64,000 bases of DNA from Echinostoma caproni (GCA_900618425.1 UZAN01039547.1:83982-147981); one strand, 5' to 3'; shown: positions 21,034 to 34,891, counted from the stretch's first letter. Numbers and translations: made by a program. Notes: generated by a model not told the origin, from the letters alone.

Positions 21034-22195
21034 GTGAGTAAGTTTGGTAAGTTTGGAAAGATATTATTTTGCATGATTCACGGATTGTTGCAAAAGGAAG
21101 GAAAAATGGAAAAATCTACCGGGTAGGTATCGCAGTTCAAGTGTCTTGCAATTCATATTTCATTAGCCTTTCTGTGGTCTTGTGGGCCAAACATTCAAAA
21201 GCAATCATCGCTAGACGCTGTTCGAGAAGCCTTAGTCCCGAGTTAAACTGGAACCTGAATATAACTTCGAAAATTATGACCCGTCAGATAATGGCACAAC
21301 ATTCAACCCCTCTCCCTATAATGTTATTTTTTACTTTATCCCTATTTCTTTTCAACAGTCTTTAAACCTAGTTAATCGGCAGTTTTCTAGATTTGCAAAC
21401 CAATGAACTATGAAATCATCTTTTAGATAAAAGTACATGCAACTGCATTCTCCTATGCATTTTAATTACTATTATAAACAGATTCTTTAGGGAATTATTT
21501 TCGAAAGTACGACATAATGCAAAAACTAGTCAAGGTTATGAGTCAAGGTGAGAGACGAACTCCAATTTTCCCTCAATAATAAGGTTTCATCCTAAATGCG
21601 TCAAACGGATACATGAGTGTTCCCCTAATCATTTTTCCCGATGTTGGCGGAATTGCTGTATATCAATGGCTTGATTTTCACTTTCCTCATTGCTGAAGTT
21701 GAATGCATTTTTGTATTATCCGGAAACCAGTGTTCTGCTACCGTAACCGAGAAAACATTTTCTGCGCCCATTTATCGATCTGGATCTTAGGCGCCTCTCC
21801 GTTAGTTCCTTGATGTGGTACTGTGGAAAATGATTTATTCTTACATATTTTCACATACACATATAATAATTTTTGTTATTGGACACGTTTCAACCAAATA
21901 TGAGATGATAACGGAGGTTTTATTCCACGAATTGTTAAAGGTTACAGCGCGAGGCGTTTTATAACATCGAAACTTTCCGCGTACCTTTCAAGTCCTGTAC
22001 TGACCATAACGACATAACGCCAGACTTTGTACCACGATAGTATCAAGAACGAAAAATACGCCTACAAGTTTCTCCACATGAAGAGCGGATTTAACACGAG
22101 TTGATAATTTTTGAACCGCGTAATCGATCGAAAGCTCATAGAAAATAAATGTAAACATAAAATTTTGTAAAACGTTTTTGATATCATTCTTACAG

Positions 22196-22399
22196 ATTGA
22201 TTCTTCACAGCTTGAGCGTGATTCGATGAGCGGACAGAGCTGGCAGATTCCTTGTGTGTGTGGTTCACAAACAAAAGTCAGTATTTGGACGATGGAAATC
22301 AGGAAGCGTCGAAGTGTGGGAAAGCTAACCAATTTTTGTTTGGACTGCACAATCACCCAGGAGAATCTCCAACAGTTAGGCCGTGTTCACATCTTGTGA
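22196..22399 (+). CDS. Candidate terminal exon, product unknown
   Basis: The acceptor cgtttttgatatcattcttacag ends at 22195. Only phase 0 is open. It gives 67 residues from IDSSQLERDS to GRVHIL and a TGA at 22397-22399. RNY codons are common. Four Cys arranged as CVC and, 26 residues later, CLDC could bind a metal. A basic patch (EIRKRRSVGK) lies between them. An AATAAA follows 211 bases after the stop. Phase and strand match the first exon at 11283. No family was recognised. Confidence 0.4.
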   Translation: MDSSQLERDSMSGQSWQIPCVCGSQTKVSIWTMEIRKRRSVGKLTNFCLDCTITQENLQQLGRVHIL

Positions 22400-22609
22400 A
22401 GCAAAAACACTACAGTTGAGGAAAAATCAAAACAGTTCATAAAAAGAGCTGTTTCAACAATTATTCACCTAATTTCACATGTATAATACTGTGTATTATA
22501 ACCAACTTAACCAACTTAAAGAATACAGTTTTTTATAGGAAACGAAGCCTGTTCTGTTACCAGTTACACAGTCTCTGTCGCGCCCAGTTCATTACGATAA
22601 ACTAATATA

Positions 22610-22615
22610 AATAAA
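22610..22615 (+). terminator. Polyadenylation signal AATAAA
   Basis: The canonical hexamer sits 211 bases after the stop of the candidate terminal exon, within a typical 3' UTR distance. AATAAA is common by chance in A+T-rich DNA, so support comes from position only. Confidence 0.35.
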
Positions 22616-23314
22616 GCTGTTTCAATTTGATAGAAAGGTTTGCACTTTTTAACCATAAATATTGATTTTGAGCTCAATGAATCCATTTTTATTTATGAAA
22701 ATTATTTAAAATAAGGAAATAATTCTGCTTGGAACAGTAAATGATCAATAAAATAACTAATAGGAATTTAATTTTTCCTAAACAAACATCCCAATTGTTT
22801 CTATGGCCACGGAAAATTGCGTTCTGGTTTCGTTTAAAAATATCAATCTGACTATGAATATAAATGAGATGTTAATTAGATTCGACCCCTTTAAAATAAA
22901 TCTGGAATAGATTGAGGGACTGAAATCCCACACTGTTTAGAACCCAGCCTAGATTTTCACCTACACTCATATGCACATACACATCAGTGTGTCTCGAGTT
23001 GTAATCTAAGGGGACATGATATGATCGATCGAAGTTATTCCCATCAGACGAATTCGGTGTTTTCAGGGTCTCCGTCGGGTTTGGATGAGTTGTTGTCCTT
23101 ATGAAAGCAAATTTGCATGTAAATGAGGAATTTCTGTCTGTTGTTTCCCTATAGTGGTGCCTCGACAGCTTATCACAAACGTCTAGTCACATGCGTCAGC
23201 TGTTATACAGAAGAACCAATTGCGTAAAATTATTAAAAAAGAATTCAACTTTGTTTTGATACGGACGGTAACTTTTTTTGCATTTATACGTTCGGCTCCA
23301 TCGAGGCTTCACAG

Positions 23315-23411
23315 AGACGCAAGTATGAAGGGCAAAATAAAGACAGCATTTGCCTTCACACTGAAACAACTCAAAACAAGATTTCACGGATGGCCATATT
23401 TGGCGGGAAAC
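23315..23411 (+). CDS. Candidate internal exon, product unknown
   Basis: The acceptor ctccatcgaggcttcacag ends at 23314, with a T tract further upstream. The donor AAC|GTAAGT at 23411/23412 matches the intron consensus exactly. Two frames are open. One contains MKGKIKTAFAFTLKQLKTRF. The other begins RRKYEGQNKDS. The 97-base length changes phase. It lies beyond the polyadenylation signal at 22610, so it would belong to another transcript or show that 22196-22399 is not terminal. Confidence 0.25.
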
Positions 23412-26400
23412 GTAAGTCATTTTGATGGAAACTGATGTACGTGTTCAGCTGTTTACGAATTCTACCACACGAACTGGTACAAATGTTATGAACGGTTAAA
23501 AACAACTTTTTGACGCATCAACCCAAATACCATACATCATAGCCAGATATTTTCTAAGTAAAACCAAAATGATCGTTCGTTTAGCCATTTTATTTGTATT
23601 TTTAGCATTCGATGCTAGACATTTTTGTAGCAAATTAAGAGCGAAATTTCATTTCACAAATATTGTTTGACGTTTTCCCTTATCATGACTTCAAAGAGCG
23701 GTGTTATACATCGATATCAGCAGACTAAAACCAGTATCTATTCGCAAATAATGTGAATCGCGGCCGATCTTCAATTTTATACGTTTTTAAATAAAAGATG
23801 TGTAGAATAGTTTTTTATTTCATATTTTTATTCATACCCTTGGTTAAACATTCAGGACTATTTTTACCGTTAACCTTATTGTGCGTTTCTGCTAAATTAA
23901 ATCTAACCGCCTGAAATATATTCTCCATGCTACTGCGAAATCGATAAATTGATTTATCACCTACGCCGCTATTGCGCAGAGCAAACAAACACTTGAATGC
24001 GGGTTTTATGTCCCAATTGAGAAGCGAAACGATTTTTCGAGCAGGCCTAATGCGAATGCGAAAGTCACTGCATTTGTTTTGAAAAACAATTCCTTGCTCA
24101 AATCCATGTTGGCATATGGAGAAGGAATTCCTTATACCGACCTGAATTGTAGATAGATTAGCAAGTGATCACAAATGAGACATACAGTATTTAGCTGTCA
24201 CTGAATATCAGGCTTTTCATAATTAATATAGTTCTGCTTTGGTGTAACAACATATGGTATCATACTTCACGAACTCTGGGAGCAACAGTTTGTATGCTTT
24301 ACGTGACCATCCTCTGAATGTGAATATAATTAATATGGAATAGATTTGCAAGTTCACTACCTAAATGGTTGTGGAATTATATCATGTTTTGCCTAAGTTC
24401 GGAAACACGAAAATGACCATTTATTATAATTCCATAGGAAGCGATTCAATTGGTTCAGAACATGATTACAATTATGTCCGTTTTTGTGCACCTCAAAACA
24501 ATTTTCATTCAACCAAGTTAGCACTACCACTTAAATTACCGAGACAAAAAATATTACTTGTCAGAATACCCAATAATATGAAACAGAAGGAAGAAAATGC
24601 ATGTTTTGCGTGCGTTCTAGAATGCTCCTATTATGTGAATGAGCCACATGAGATTTTTTATCCCTCTTGAAGCCATTTTGACTTGCCAAATGCGTGACCA
24701 ACGAAGGGTCAGAAAGCTGGGTTTTATGGTGAATTCTTCACATTCATTATGTAATACTATTAACAAAAGGCGGTCTAACTGGCCGGTTCAAAGGGGTAGT
24801 GTATTTTCTTTATTTATTTAATTCCCGCCCACGTAATACAGGTAGTTTTGTTCGCCTACCGACAATATGGGCTATAGTTGTCCATTTTACTCGTTTTTCA
24901 CCCACCTCTGCCCTTTCTTGACCAAGTGAGTAGCATATAAATTATCGGAGTCCACGTTGTGCTTATGTTACATTGTGTAAGTTCGGTGTATTTTTTCGGT
25001 TGCACTCACTGTAATGCAGACCGAATGCCCTGATGATTGATCACTTTCAGTTTCGATAACCTGCGAATCAGTTCAGTCGCGCTGCGATCACAAAATAACT
25101 GCTTAAGAGTTCTTCGATATCACCCAGACTCCAACAACTGAGGGGAAGATGTAAAGAATAATCATTTTCGTCACACCGATTTCTCCTGGTAAGCATCTAT
25201 GGCGTCTTTCAGACAACGTTCTTTGGAGAATTCCAGTTATGATTACAGCTCATTTCTGTCATGAGGCACATCGAATGGGTCTTCCACTGCAGGTTAGCGC
25301 AGTTCAATCACGAGTATCCACTCTGCGCTGCATGAGGTTAGTGAAATTTTCGAGCCGGTTTAGATTTGAAATAATTGCTAATTGCAATCGTTCACTGGCC
25401 TCAATGACAGTAAGAGGGTAAATAAACCTGACACCGCGAAAATCTAATTCAGTAAGTTGTGCACGTATTTTGCTTTTAAAGGGTAATGTCAAAGAAAGAT
25501 GAGAAAGTATTCGGTATTTTGCTCAACAAAATGAGTACAAGTGTAAAATTAGCTTTCTTAGTGAGAGGAAAAAAACTGCTTGCCTTTTGATTTATCAGTT
25601 CGGTTAGTCTAGTTAGGCTGACACAAGAGAAAATTCTTTCAATCGATTTATTCAAAACAAAAGTAAGTATTCACTTGACATCAAGCAATTGACACGCTGA
25701 CTAGGTTTGTGTGTTTGAAATGGATTTGTAGGAACCCCAGTACACGGTCATTCTGTCTTGAAGCACTGACCATGCTCGACAGATGTCGAAGAAGTGCCTC
25801 TTGGTTGTGCCAATGGGGAGAAAATCATTTTTGCCAGCCAGCTACTGTTGACAAGTAAATTTTAATGAAAAACTAAATTGTGGACTTTATACCAAGATGC
25901 CCAAAGTTCTATGACGCACCCCAAAAAGACGGCGATCTGTGGATTAGTTGTGGATTGATGAGTTTTTACCCTGCATTATACTCTGATTGAAAACCTATAC
26001 ATCACGTCTACTTTACAGGTACTACGAAGGGGACTATGTGTTGCCTAATGGATTGTAATGAATGATTCCATTGGATGACAGAGGTAGAGTGGATAAGTTT
26101 CTCAAAATGTGGATCACTAATCAGGAGAATAATAACAATTTTATTACAACTTTCCATCCAGTGTACGATTGGTAAATTGTTAAATATACCTGTACTAATT
26201 TCGGAGTAGATAATAGTGCTACTTGTCAGGCAATGCAGAAACAGCAGTCTTATGTTTAAAGTATGAACAGATCATTATTCTAGATTGGATTAGAGCCAAC
26301 ATATGAAACGCCTACACTTTTGTACAACGCTTGTTGTAGCAGTTGGGCTACGGCGTAACCGACAACACTAATATTTTAACATTTGGATCGCCCATTTAAT

Positions 26401-28770
26401 TTACAGAGATGTATAGATTCCAACAAGTTAGGTTGTAAGATGTTTTGCCTTGGCGGATTTTCTTCGAAATTCATGGGAGTCTACCGAACGAACTCTAGGG
26501 CCCAGTTACATTTTCAAATACAGATAATACGAAGATAAAAAACGTATGCTTTAGTTGTATAATTGAGTGGGTGCAGATAGTATGTGGGTTTGAATCCAGT
26601 CAGATGTTTTGATTTGATTTCATCAAACGTCGGTAGCAACAAAACTGAAGTAGGTGATGTTAATTTATTGATACAATATTATCCCTTCCGTTTAAAAACT
26701 GCATTGCGCAGGCAAACAATGACTTCCCATTGAGTTGTGTTCGTTATAAACTAGTTACGGTGCTTCTGCGGACACAAATAGATTATCTTTGAATAATCAA
26801 TGTAACGGTTCCGTTTCTTTAAAATACGTTTGGATGAAGAACACTGAAAAAGAAACAGAGGGTAAATTAACAGATCGATAACTGATAACTTTTTCACTGC
26901 ATTTGAAATTCAAGCAGCCTGTGCTTATATTATCAACGAAATTTGATTTTACCGTTAGACGTTGGATTCGGTCGACAGATATTTGAATCAATAATCTGAA
27001 CAGCATGGATAGTGACTATGCATTCCACTGGGCACACCACAATCCACATTCGTTTTGTTTTGATCAATTTTGGGTTGTTTTCTGTGATTTACTTCCGGCG
27101 AAACGGAAATTTTCTCAAATGGTGTTTGGTTTTGATGCTTTATCATTAACGAAATACCTGAATAACAGACAAACGAGCACTCAGACTAACCATGAAATAG
27201 GGCAAAGCTTTACGCTTAAAATGGCCATAGGATCTGTGTCGTGGACAATTGTAAGATACGGAAATTAAATGTGATCACAACTGACATATGAGAACTGTAC
27301 TCATCAGATCGATTTAACTTATCGGATAGCATAGAAAAGCTTTGCCTGTTTTCAAAAGGTGTATTATCCTCGTAAACCATCATCAGCACCGAGTCCACTT
27401 GGATCCAAACTAGGTCAAAAGGAGAGTGTAATTTGACATGCTATCTATTGCTTTTTGTGTAGTGGTGGTGGTGATGATAGCGGTTGTGGTGGTCCATGAG
27501 CTAGAACATTTATGCTTCCCTGGGATTTCTCTTCTGGGTAATGATTAGGTACAGAATCATTATTCACACCAATTCTGTGCTGCTGATAAAATTAGAAGGC
27601 AACTGGAAACATGTGAAGGGGTACCAGTGTGGTACATTCATTCAAATTAACTAGGCTGTTTCCCAAAGTGGACTGCCATCACATGTCTCAGTAGTTGAAG
27701 TTAGCGTTTTAATCAAATTCCAAATTGAAATCTCTGACGAGCAAATTGCTGCGCAGCTAGGTTCCAATAAGTTATCTCTAGTATCAAGAATACTATGGTA
27801 GTTCAGATAATTTAAAGTAAATCTTAAACGCCAAATCAACAAGAGAAATATTTCAGTATATCAGTTGCCTCAATAGTCATAGGCCGACACTTACTATCCA
27901 TTTTAATTTGTATATTCACTACCTTCTAAAATCTTATATTGTTTAATACTCCATCTTATCAATGAATTTATAAAGCAATGAATGCTACATTTCTTAAAGT
28001 TTTTCGACACTAGCAATAACTGAAAAAAGCAGGATAACCAAACAGCAGTCTAGCTTATCTCATTCTACATTAGTTTCCTGTTCACACATTGAGAATTATT
28101 GAACTATTCGACTTCGGAAACTTTGGGACGCATAAATAAAATTTAAAGTTTTGAAGTAGCGTGTCTGTTTTCCCCACAAATACTAAACAAAATATCATTA
28201 TCAAAAATATGCGAAAATTTTATCGATTTTATGCCTAAAATCCATATATTTATTATTAGCAAATGATTCTTCTCACGAAATTATCAGAACTGTTTTAAAA
28301 GTTTATTGCGGATTGTGTTATACTGAGGGAAGTACTCCGTAACGTCCTCCCCCCCTAGATTTATTTTCCTAGTCATATTTGTTTTGCAATATACATCAAG
28401 CCGCCTAAGCGGATTTTGCGCACCTCAACATGATTGATTTGTCGCACACACATACACTCATACCTGTGCCCGCTACTCAATCCACTGTGTTTCACAAATG
28501 ACAAAATTCTGTCAAGTTTTGTCGGGAAAATGTTAGAAGCATTTGTCACACGGCCCGAATGAGGTGAATCACACACATCAAGATCTTAATGGACCACATA
28601 CCCAAAAATGTGACAAAGTCGAGCGGATATTCATTGACCCAAAAGCGAACAAGGCAAACAGTAACTAGCAGTACCTGTTCTCTCTGTCCATTAAAATGGA
28701 GGCCGCAAGAAAGATATCATTTCTGAGCAGGTACTGTGAATCAGAATACAATACAAAGGGAACTGTTGGA
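23412..28770. other. Stretch without a recognisable gene
   Basis: A+T-rich sequence with only chance-length open frames, such as 24365-24670 (101 codons from ATG, no matching splice pair). A GGT/GAT-rich tract lies at 27461-27494. A tRNA-like B-box ggtttgaatccag near 26587 lacks a clear A-box partner and is not called. Confidence 0.5.
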
Positions 28771-28776
28771 TAACTA

Positions 28777-29045
28777 AATCAAGACGGATCGATGCTGTAG
28801 CCAGCGCTCAGCCTTGACACAGCGCAATCCCGCCACCAGCAACATTGCGAGCGTTGGATACCAAAACGTTTGATACACGAAGGGTGAGACGTGAGTATAA
28901 GGTTGGATCAGAAGTACGCAGGGATATGATTGAAGTAGGGTCTTGTATGAGTGTTTCGGACATAAAGAGTACATCTAAAGTTTCAAGGGTTCTAGCTAAG
29001 GCAGCTTGCTGACCAATCTGATAGTGTGCGGACATTGAACGCGTA
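28777..29045 (-). mobile_element. LINE apurinic-type endonuclease scrap
   Basis: One minus-strand frame of 75 codons (29035-28808) reads YQIGQQAALARTLETLDVLF, then MSETLIQDP and LTLRVSNVLVSNARNVAGG. This is the start of the endonuclease domain of flatworm non-LTR retrotransposons. The Glu of the SET motif is the metal-binding residue of the APE family. A frame change near 28815 continues the homology as AERWLQHRSVLI. The expected later endonuclease and RT domains do not follow. The plus strand shows no coding here. It is not the 5' part of the 35 kb copy, since the order on the minus strand would be reversed. Confidence 0.75.
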
Positions 29046-29789
29046 TAAGTGGGAATGGAACTTCGGCTTCAAAAATCCTATAACTTTTGATTGTTTGGTC
29101 TTACTGGTAAAACGCTAAATGATAGCCGATGGGTGGCGTAAATAGGAGACATCTGGTATGAGCCGGGATTGGAAGGATGAACTAGACAGATGAGAAAGAG
29201 GTTTTCCAAATGGGTGATGATATGGGGAACTAAATCTCGGTAATCTTTTTTTCAAACTACGTTTTAAACGATGTATTTTCCTTTGAGTTACAACCGATAC
29301 ACAGTTAATGCAATCTCATAATGTTTGTTAAAATGCATTGGTGAAAAATGAAAGCTACCATTACTCATCGCGGATGAAGCTGCAGCGATGCACTCATAAA
29401 TTTTAAACATGCTTTATCCATCAAATAAAATAAATGTTGTCACAAAATTTAATATAGCCTTGTGTGTTTATCGGTTTATTAAACTAAACGAAGCCCAACG
29501 CTAATTACGAATCAAATATATTTATTTTTAACATTGATTTTGACTTTTTCATTTGTAAATTGATAATAAATGCATGGGAGAGATGTTATTAATGCTTTTA
29601 TTAATTCGTATTAGATCAGTTCTACACGAGTTTCGTCTCACCAAGCCTTAGTAAATAAAAGCACGTTCATCAAATTTGGTGATAACCCGTTTTTTCGTCA
29701 GTTTGTTCACTGGTATGCTGCGGATTAAAAAATATCTTTTACTTCTTTTTTTATTTATTGAATATACAAATGTACAGTCAACATTCCGA

Positions 29790-29905
29790 AAGGGGATCTC
29801 GGCCATATAAAGGGTGCCTGAGAAGACGAACGCGCTGGAACTGTTCGAACCCGGAACTGTGAGGTCACCAGTTGGTAACCTAACCACTTGATCGGTCGTT
29901 TAACT
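29790..29905 (-). repeat. tRNA-headed SINE
   Basis: On the minus strand an A-box-like tcaagtggttaggttacc (complement of 29874-29891) is followed by a B-box-like ccgggttcgaaca (complement of 29841-29853) at tRNA-like spacing. A short body continues to about 29790. It differs from the common body and may be related to the 19.4 kb element. Confidence 0.5.
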
Positions 29906-30986
29906 TCCGCTTTTATCCCACTCTGCGTTGTATTCAAAATGACTTAAGAAGTGCATGACTACAAGTGTTAGAATAATACAAATCGTCATCATTCTTTTCA
30001 ATGAACAAAAAACTATTTTTTTCTCATTGTTTTCATAGGGTGTCATCACAGTGCACAAACAATGGATACGAATGTGAGAATAGAGCTGTTTCTAGAGAAA
30101 GGAAAACACCGCGAACCTCTATGGCCAGCACAAATAGTACACAACTTATGAAAACTATTAAAATCGCTTGATCCTAATCATCTGTACGAATAACCGTTTA
30201 GACAATTGTGGTCAAACACTGAAAAATAAAATTTGTTCATGAGTGACTTTGGAATCAGCTAAATAAAGCAATGGCATGTTGCGTATGAGTTTGTGTTAGA
30301 ATGTGCCGTTCAACTTTTCGACTACTATAAATCTCGGATAACCAGAGGAATCCTGGGGAATCAACCTCATTCACCAAGCGTATCTGTGCATGTCAAATCA
30401 TTTTGTAACGGAAACATTCTGGGTCTGTTTTCTGACTTCACTGTTTGGGTCCGGGTTTCGTTGGTCAGATGGATTCATCCAGACGGTGATACCAAATGAG
30501 GATAACAATAACTCTGTGACGCTTCCCAGGTTTTCTAACCGGTATCTCAGTGGAAAAAATCAACTCTCTAAACACTCAAATGCGATCTAGATGAGCCTAA
30601 AATTATTTGGTTTAAAACCTCTTTTATTGTCCAACTGCGCTCTTCGGGTGAACAAAAATACAAAATACGAAATACAGAATAATACCTCCCCACCTCCATA
30701 TTCTATATTGCGCTCAAAAAATGATGCAGTATTTTGTGTATGCCTACAGAGGACTGTCAGTAACCGCGACTACATCCGTTGATTCAAATAAAAAAGCATA
30801 CAGAAAATCGATTATGCCCGACGTTTCTGCACATTTCCAAACTGTTTTGAACCCAAACGTGATGTTCACTCTCCCTGTCTCTTCAACTTCAAATTGTCCG
30901 AATGTGTCAGCGACATTCTGAGTGCATCCGATCATACTTATGAATTGTCGGAAGTAACAATCACAAGCTCAGGAAAACTCGTCATT

Positions 30987-31018
30987 AACAACAACAACAA
31001 CAATAACCGCAACAACAA
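30987..31018. repeat. AAC-rich imperfect microsatellite
   Basis: Repeats of AAC with interruptions (aacaacaacaacaacaataa). The flanking block 30721-30935 is open on both strands for about 63-66 codons, without splice support. Confidence 0.8.
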
Positions 31019-32514
31019 TCGAATGAACCCGAAATTGGTTGCATTCAGTAAATAGTCGGTCAGCTTTAATTATACCGAGGTTGGTAAACGTTATAATTAA
31101 GTTATGGACCTCCAAAAATAGGTATTTGAGCCATTCTCTCCTACCCTTGGTCGGAGAATGTGGGAGGTAAAAGCATTCTGATTTAGAAAATATTTAACTT
31201 TCTCGTTGGTTTGTTCAAAATCAAAACTCAAGTAAGAAGTTCCCAAAACGATTGCGGTATATAAAATTCAATTTGAAATAGAATATAGAATCGAAAAATT
31301 CATCGGAGTAATCTAGTGATGTTCGGAAAAACACACTGGAACGGTTCATTTGCATGCTACCTAACGCCTGTGCAAGTTCGGTTGGTAACCAAGAGTGGAA
31401 AGGATCAGAACTGCTGGTGTGGTCTCATAGCTCTGTTCGTGATACAAGCGTTGGCTAAAAGCGCATGCAGTTTCCTTGTGTGATTTCGAAACTTTTAGTT
31501 AAGTTGCATCTTTTAGATTAAAATAATGGCGATGATGACGGTGATCATTCATGTGTGAAGCGTGATAAACAACGATTACCTTATTGGATCACGTGTCACG
31601 CCACACCCACCTTCGTCACAAACGTTTTCACATACACGGGGTTACTGAGGTCAAATACCATCGCTTCCCATTGTAACCCAACTTGAAATTCAATCCATTT
31701 TAATATCCCCCAGACTTTATCAACTGAAGAAAACTCAAAATCTCGTGCAATTGGAATGTGAGATTAGGCTCAAACACGTCAATTCTCGGTTTGTTTAAAT
31801 TAGTCAATTATGTCTCATAGGGTCAGAAATTCGATACACTTATCAGGTTATGTTGTGTGCATACAAAATGAGTTCTTATCCACGAGAAGTCCGTGTTTTA
31901 TCTGCCAAAGCAAAGCCGGTTCGAAACTAAATAGAACCTAAAACAAGGGATCGGTAAACTAATTGCATCTGCGACAGTATCGATTTTTTTAGTCCATATC
32001 TCGTCCGCGATATCTAGCATGAATGAGCCGAAAAGATAAACAAGATTTTTGTTTGCGTTATCACAAACATACACGCAAATGTGAACGGGACAGTCACAAT
32101 TTTGTTTACAAACTAAAGTATCCAAGTATTCAAATCGAGGGCAAACATGCTTTGTTGTTTACGAGTTAAACAAAGTTTCATAGATTTCTTGGTCAGCTGG
32201 TAGATTAGGTGTTCGTTTCTCAGATTTAGAGGAAAAGGGGTGATTATTGCACCCAGTCTGTTTTCCAACGTCGCGTGGTTTTTAAAGTCGCCCATCAGAT
32301 TGAGTCTGTTGTAAACTCCACAAAAAGCTTGAGATCATCTGCATATTACAGTTCCGTTGGTGTTTTTTTGAGCGTGAACTCGGTTGAGTATTTCTTTTAT
32401 CTTAGATTTGAGTTAACGTGAACTTGCGTTTGTTTAGTTTGCCAAAAACACGCAGTTTCAGGTGCCATCGCCCACTTCATAACAAAAAAGAACCTGGATA
32501 ATAAACCTCGTCAT

Positions 32515-32695
32515 GTGCAGTGCAAGCGAAGCTTGGGCTGAAATGGTGGGATAGCTATTTTGATCTCAATGGATCCCATCAGCGGTACGAATCCCTCGAT
32601 TCAACAGGGGATCGAACCCGGGAGCTTACAGGTAGAGCGCAAGCTAACTACCTACTTGACCATCGTGCAGATGATCACACGGTTAATATTTCGCC
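32515..32695 (-). repeat. SINE, first of a three-element cluster
   Basis: On the minus strand the head carries an A-box-like tggtcaagtaggtag and a B-box gggttcgatcccc (complement of 32611-32624). It is followed by a body starting gggattcgtaccgctgatgg and ending near 32515. Its head matches the one at 1-67. The plus-strand 113-codon frame across it is a by-product. Confidence 0.6.
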
Positions 32696-32850
32696 TATAA
32701 AATCAAATAGCAAAACCCATCTGTCCAAGCCTACTTCATGCCTGTGCGGTCCCGGTTCCAGGTGGGGCGATGGATTCGCACTCCTAATGAAGCCCAGTGA
32801 GGTCAAAACAGATATCCAATTCGTTCTACTCTTTCAGTTTACGCTTCCTC
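32696..32850 (+). repeat. SINE, second of a three-element cluster
   Basis: A plus-strand body starts gatggattcgcactcctaat (32771) and continues aagcccagtgaggtcaaaac. A degraded B-box-like cggttccaggtgg precedes it at about 32751. It sits head-to-head with the element at 32515-32695, as in the pair at 1-195. Confidence 0.55.
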
Positions 32851-32965
32851 TTTTGGACTAGTCAGCAGTGCGTGTCTTTTTACATCCCGGTCGAGAGTCG
32901 AAACGAAGACATTAGGGTCGGAGGTCAATGCCTCTAGTCCTGAGTACCACGGTCGGAATCCAACA
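32851..32965 (-). repeat. SINE, third of a three-element cluster
   Basis: On the minus strand a head near 32905-32965 leads into acgcactgctgactagtcca, which matches the body joint at 15.68 kb. The element runs tail-to-tail into the plus-strand copy at 32696-32850. Boundaries are approximate. Confidence 0.45.
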
Positions 32966-34891
32966 CCTTTAGCGAATCGTTGAATAACATGCAATGCTCT
33001 TTGGGTTTATATGTGGTATGGATTTTTTAAATGATGAGAAACCACATGTTTCATTGGATCTGTAGACAAAGGTTTTCTTAAAAGTTCGCATTAGAGCAAT
33101 CCACGTGATGAAAACTAAAGGGGTAAAACTTTGTTGTCGTCTCAAGAGATTCAAAAATAAAGAACCAAAATCTTTCCTTTTGATATCCGTCGTTGCTTTT
33201 GACTGAACTAAAAGCTGTACTGATATTCAGGTTTTTTTGGAATTCAGGTCCACCCATGGAGACCTCACTCCTCTGTAGATACACGCTATTACCTGACCAA
33301 TAAGAACACATCTGCTGTCATGATTCTTTTACAAATACCCTTTTGAAAAGCCCCACGGACACACCAAGTAGTGTTTCAACTGATTGTCACACCTTTTTTC
33401 TGTCATCGGTATCATTGGAGTTCACCAGATGAAATCTTGAGCCAATTCAGTTGTTAAAATCTCATTATTTGGCCGATTCGATGAAGTTTTATATGAAAGT
33501 AAACCATTAAGAGATCTGAAGGTTCGATGGAATTACGAGAATGATTTCTTTTTAATTTGAAAACTGACGGAAACATTATTTATGGTTTATGTATACTGTA
33601 CCATATACTCAGCCCAACTGTCTTTGTCGTGGACTTTCATCCCATAAATAGGGCAAACTTTTCAGTTACAAACAGGGTAGCTTTTAAGCAATCAATTCTT
33701 CTCATTTCACTAATTTAGAGTTCCGACTGAGTGAAACATGAATGACATTTTTAAAACAAGAATATTCAACCACTTTGAGGCTAAACGGCTTCATTCTCCG
33801 CTCGATCTTTCGTTGTTCACTCACATCCGTTTCCCCTCCTGCTCAAAATCTTATTGCGTAACTGTCACGCGTGAAACGATAGGTTTACTTTTTCTTGTTC
33901 CGCATAGCTAGTTTGCGAATCACCCGGCAGTTAAGAATGTCCACAAATGCTATCGTAAATGCTTATCCCCTCGGTCATATATGATTAAGTCTAATCTAAC
34001 ATTCCGATTCATATTTCGCGCTGTAAAAGTAATCACAGTCACGTTTGTTCAGCACACGAGTGTTTTTGTTGGCATGTTCAGAGTATTGACCTACGGAGCT
34101 GGCAAATAGAATACTGAACGGAGATTGATCGTCACGGCATTCAATTGTCGGTCTCCAACATGATCTAAGTATCTGTTTGAGCGGGAATTTTAATTCTAAA
34201 TTGTGGACCGCCATACATAAATTTATTTTCAATTTTCACAGTTTATTGAATGATACATCCAAAATTGAATATAATGTCAACAGTAAAACCCATTTGATTC
34301 ACCTCAACGAAGGTGTTTTCAAATGAAAAGTTACAAAATTAGTACGCTTAGTTTATTGCACGTTTAAAATATTACAATTAGGAAACGGTAGAGGCGATTA
34401 AAACCAGTGCACAGTTACGATCCATCTGGGTATTATAAGGTGTTATAATAATGTCGCACCAAATATCCGGTTCACAAAGAACATCACGAATGCTGTTTCG
34501 GCATCAATCCTGATTTACTCATCAACCAAAATGGTTGTCTTGTAAGTATCCCACACTAATCAATCATAGACAGGGAACGAAGGCTAATTTTTTGACCATT
34601 TTACGACTTAAGCTCATCTTACTGTAGGAAGTAACCCTATCCATTTTTCTCTCAACTTTTTGGTTTGTGTTAAGGAACGTGATAAGTAAACCTACACAAA
34701 ACATGATTATTTATCTTATCACATGAAGTATCTGGTGAGAAACGGAGAGAAGCTTCGTCTCATACTGTTTCAATAAGCTACACGCTAGTTGTCACGAAAC
34801 TTGAGACTTCTCATTAATTATTCATGTGATTGATATAGTGATAGATTATCAGCCTTACTACTGATCGCCATCTCTTCCTTATTCAATGTAG

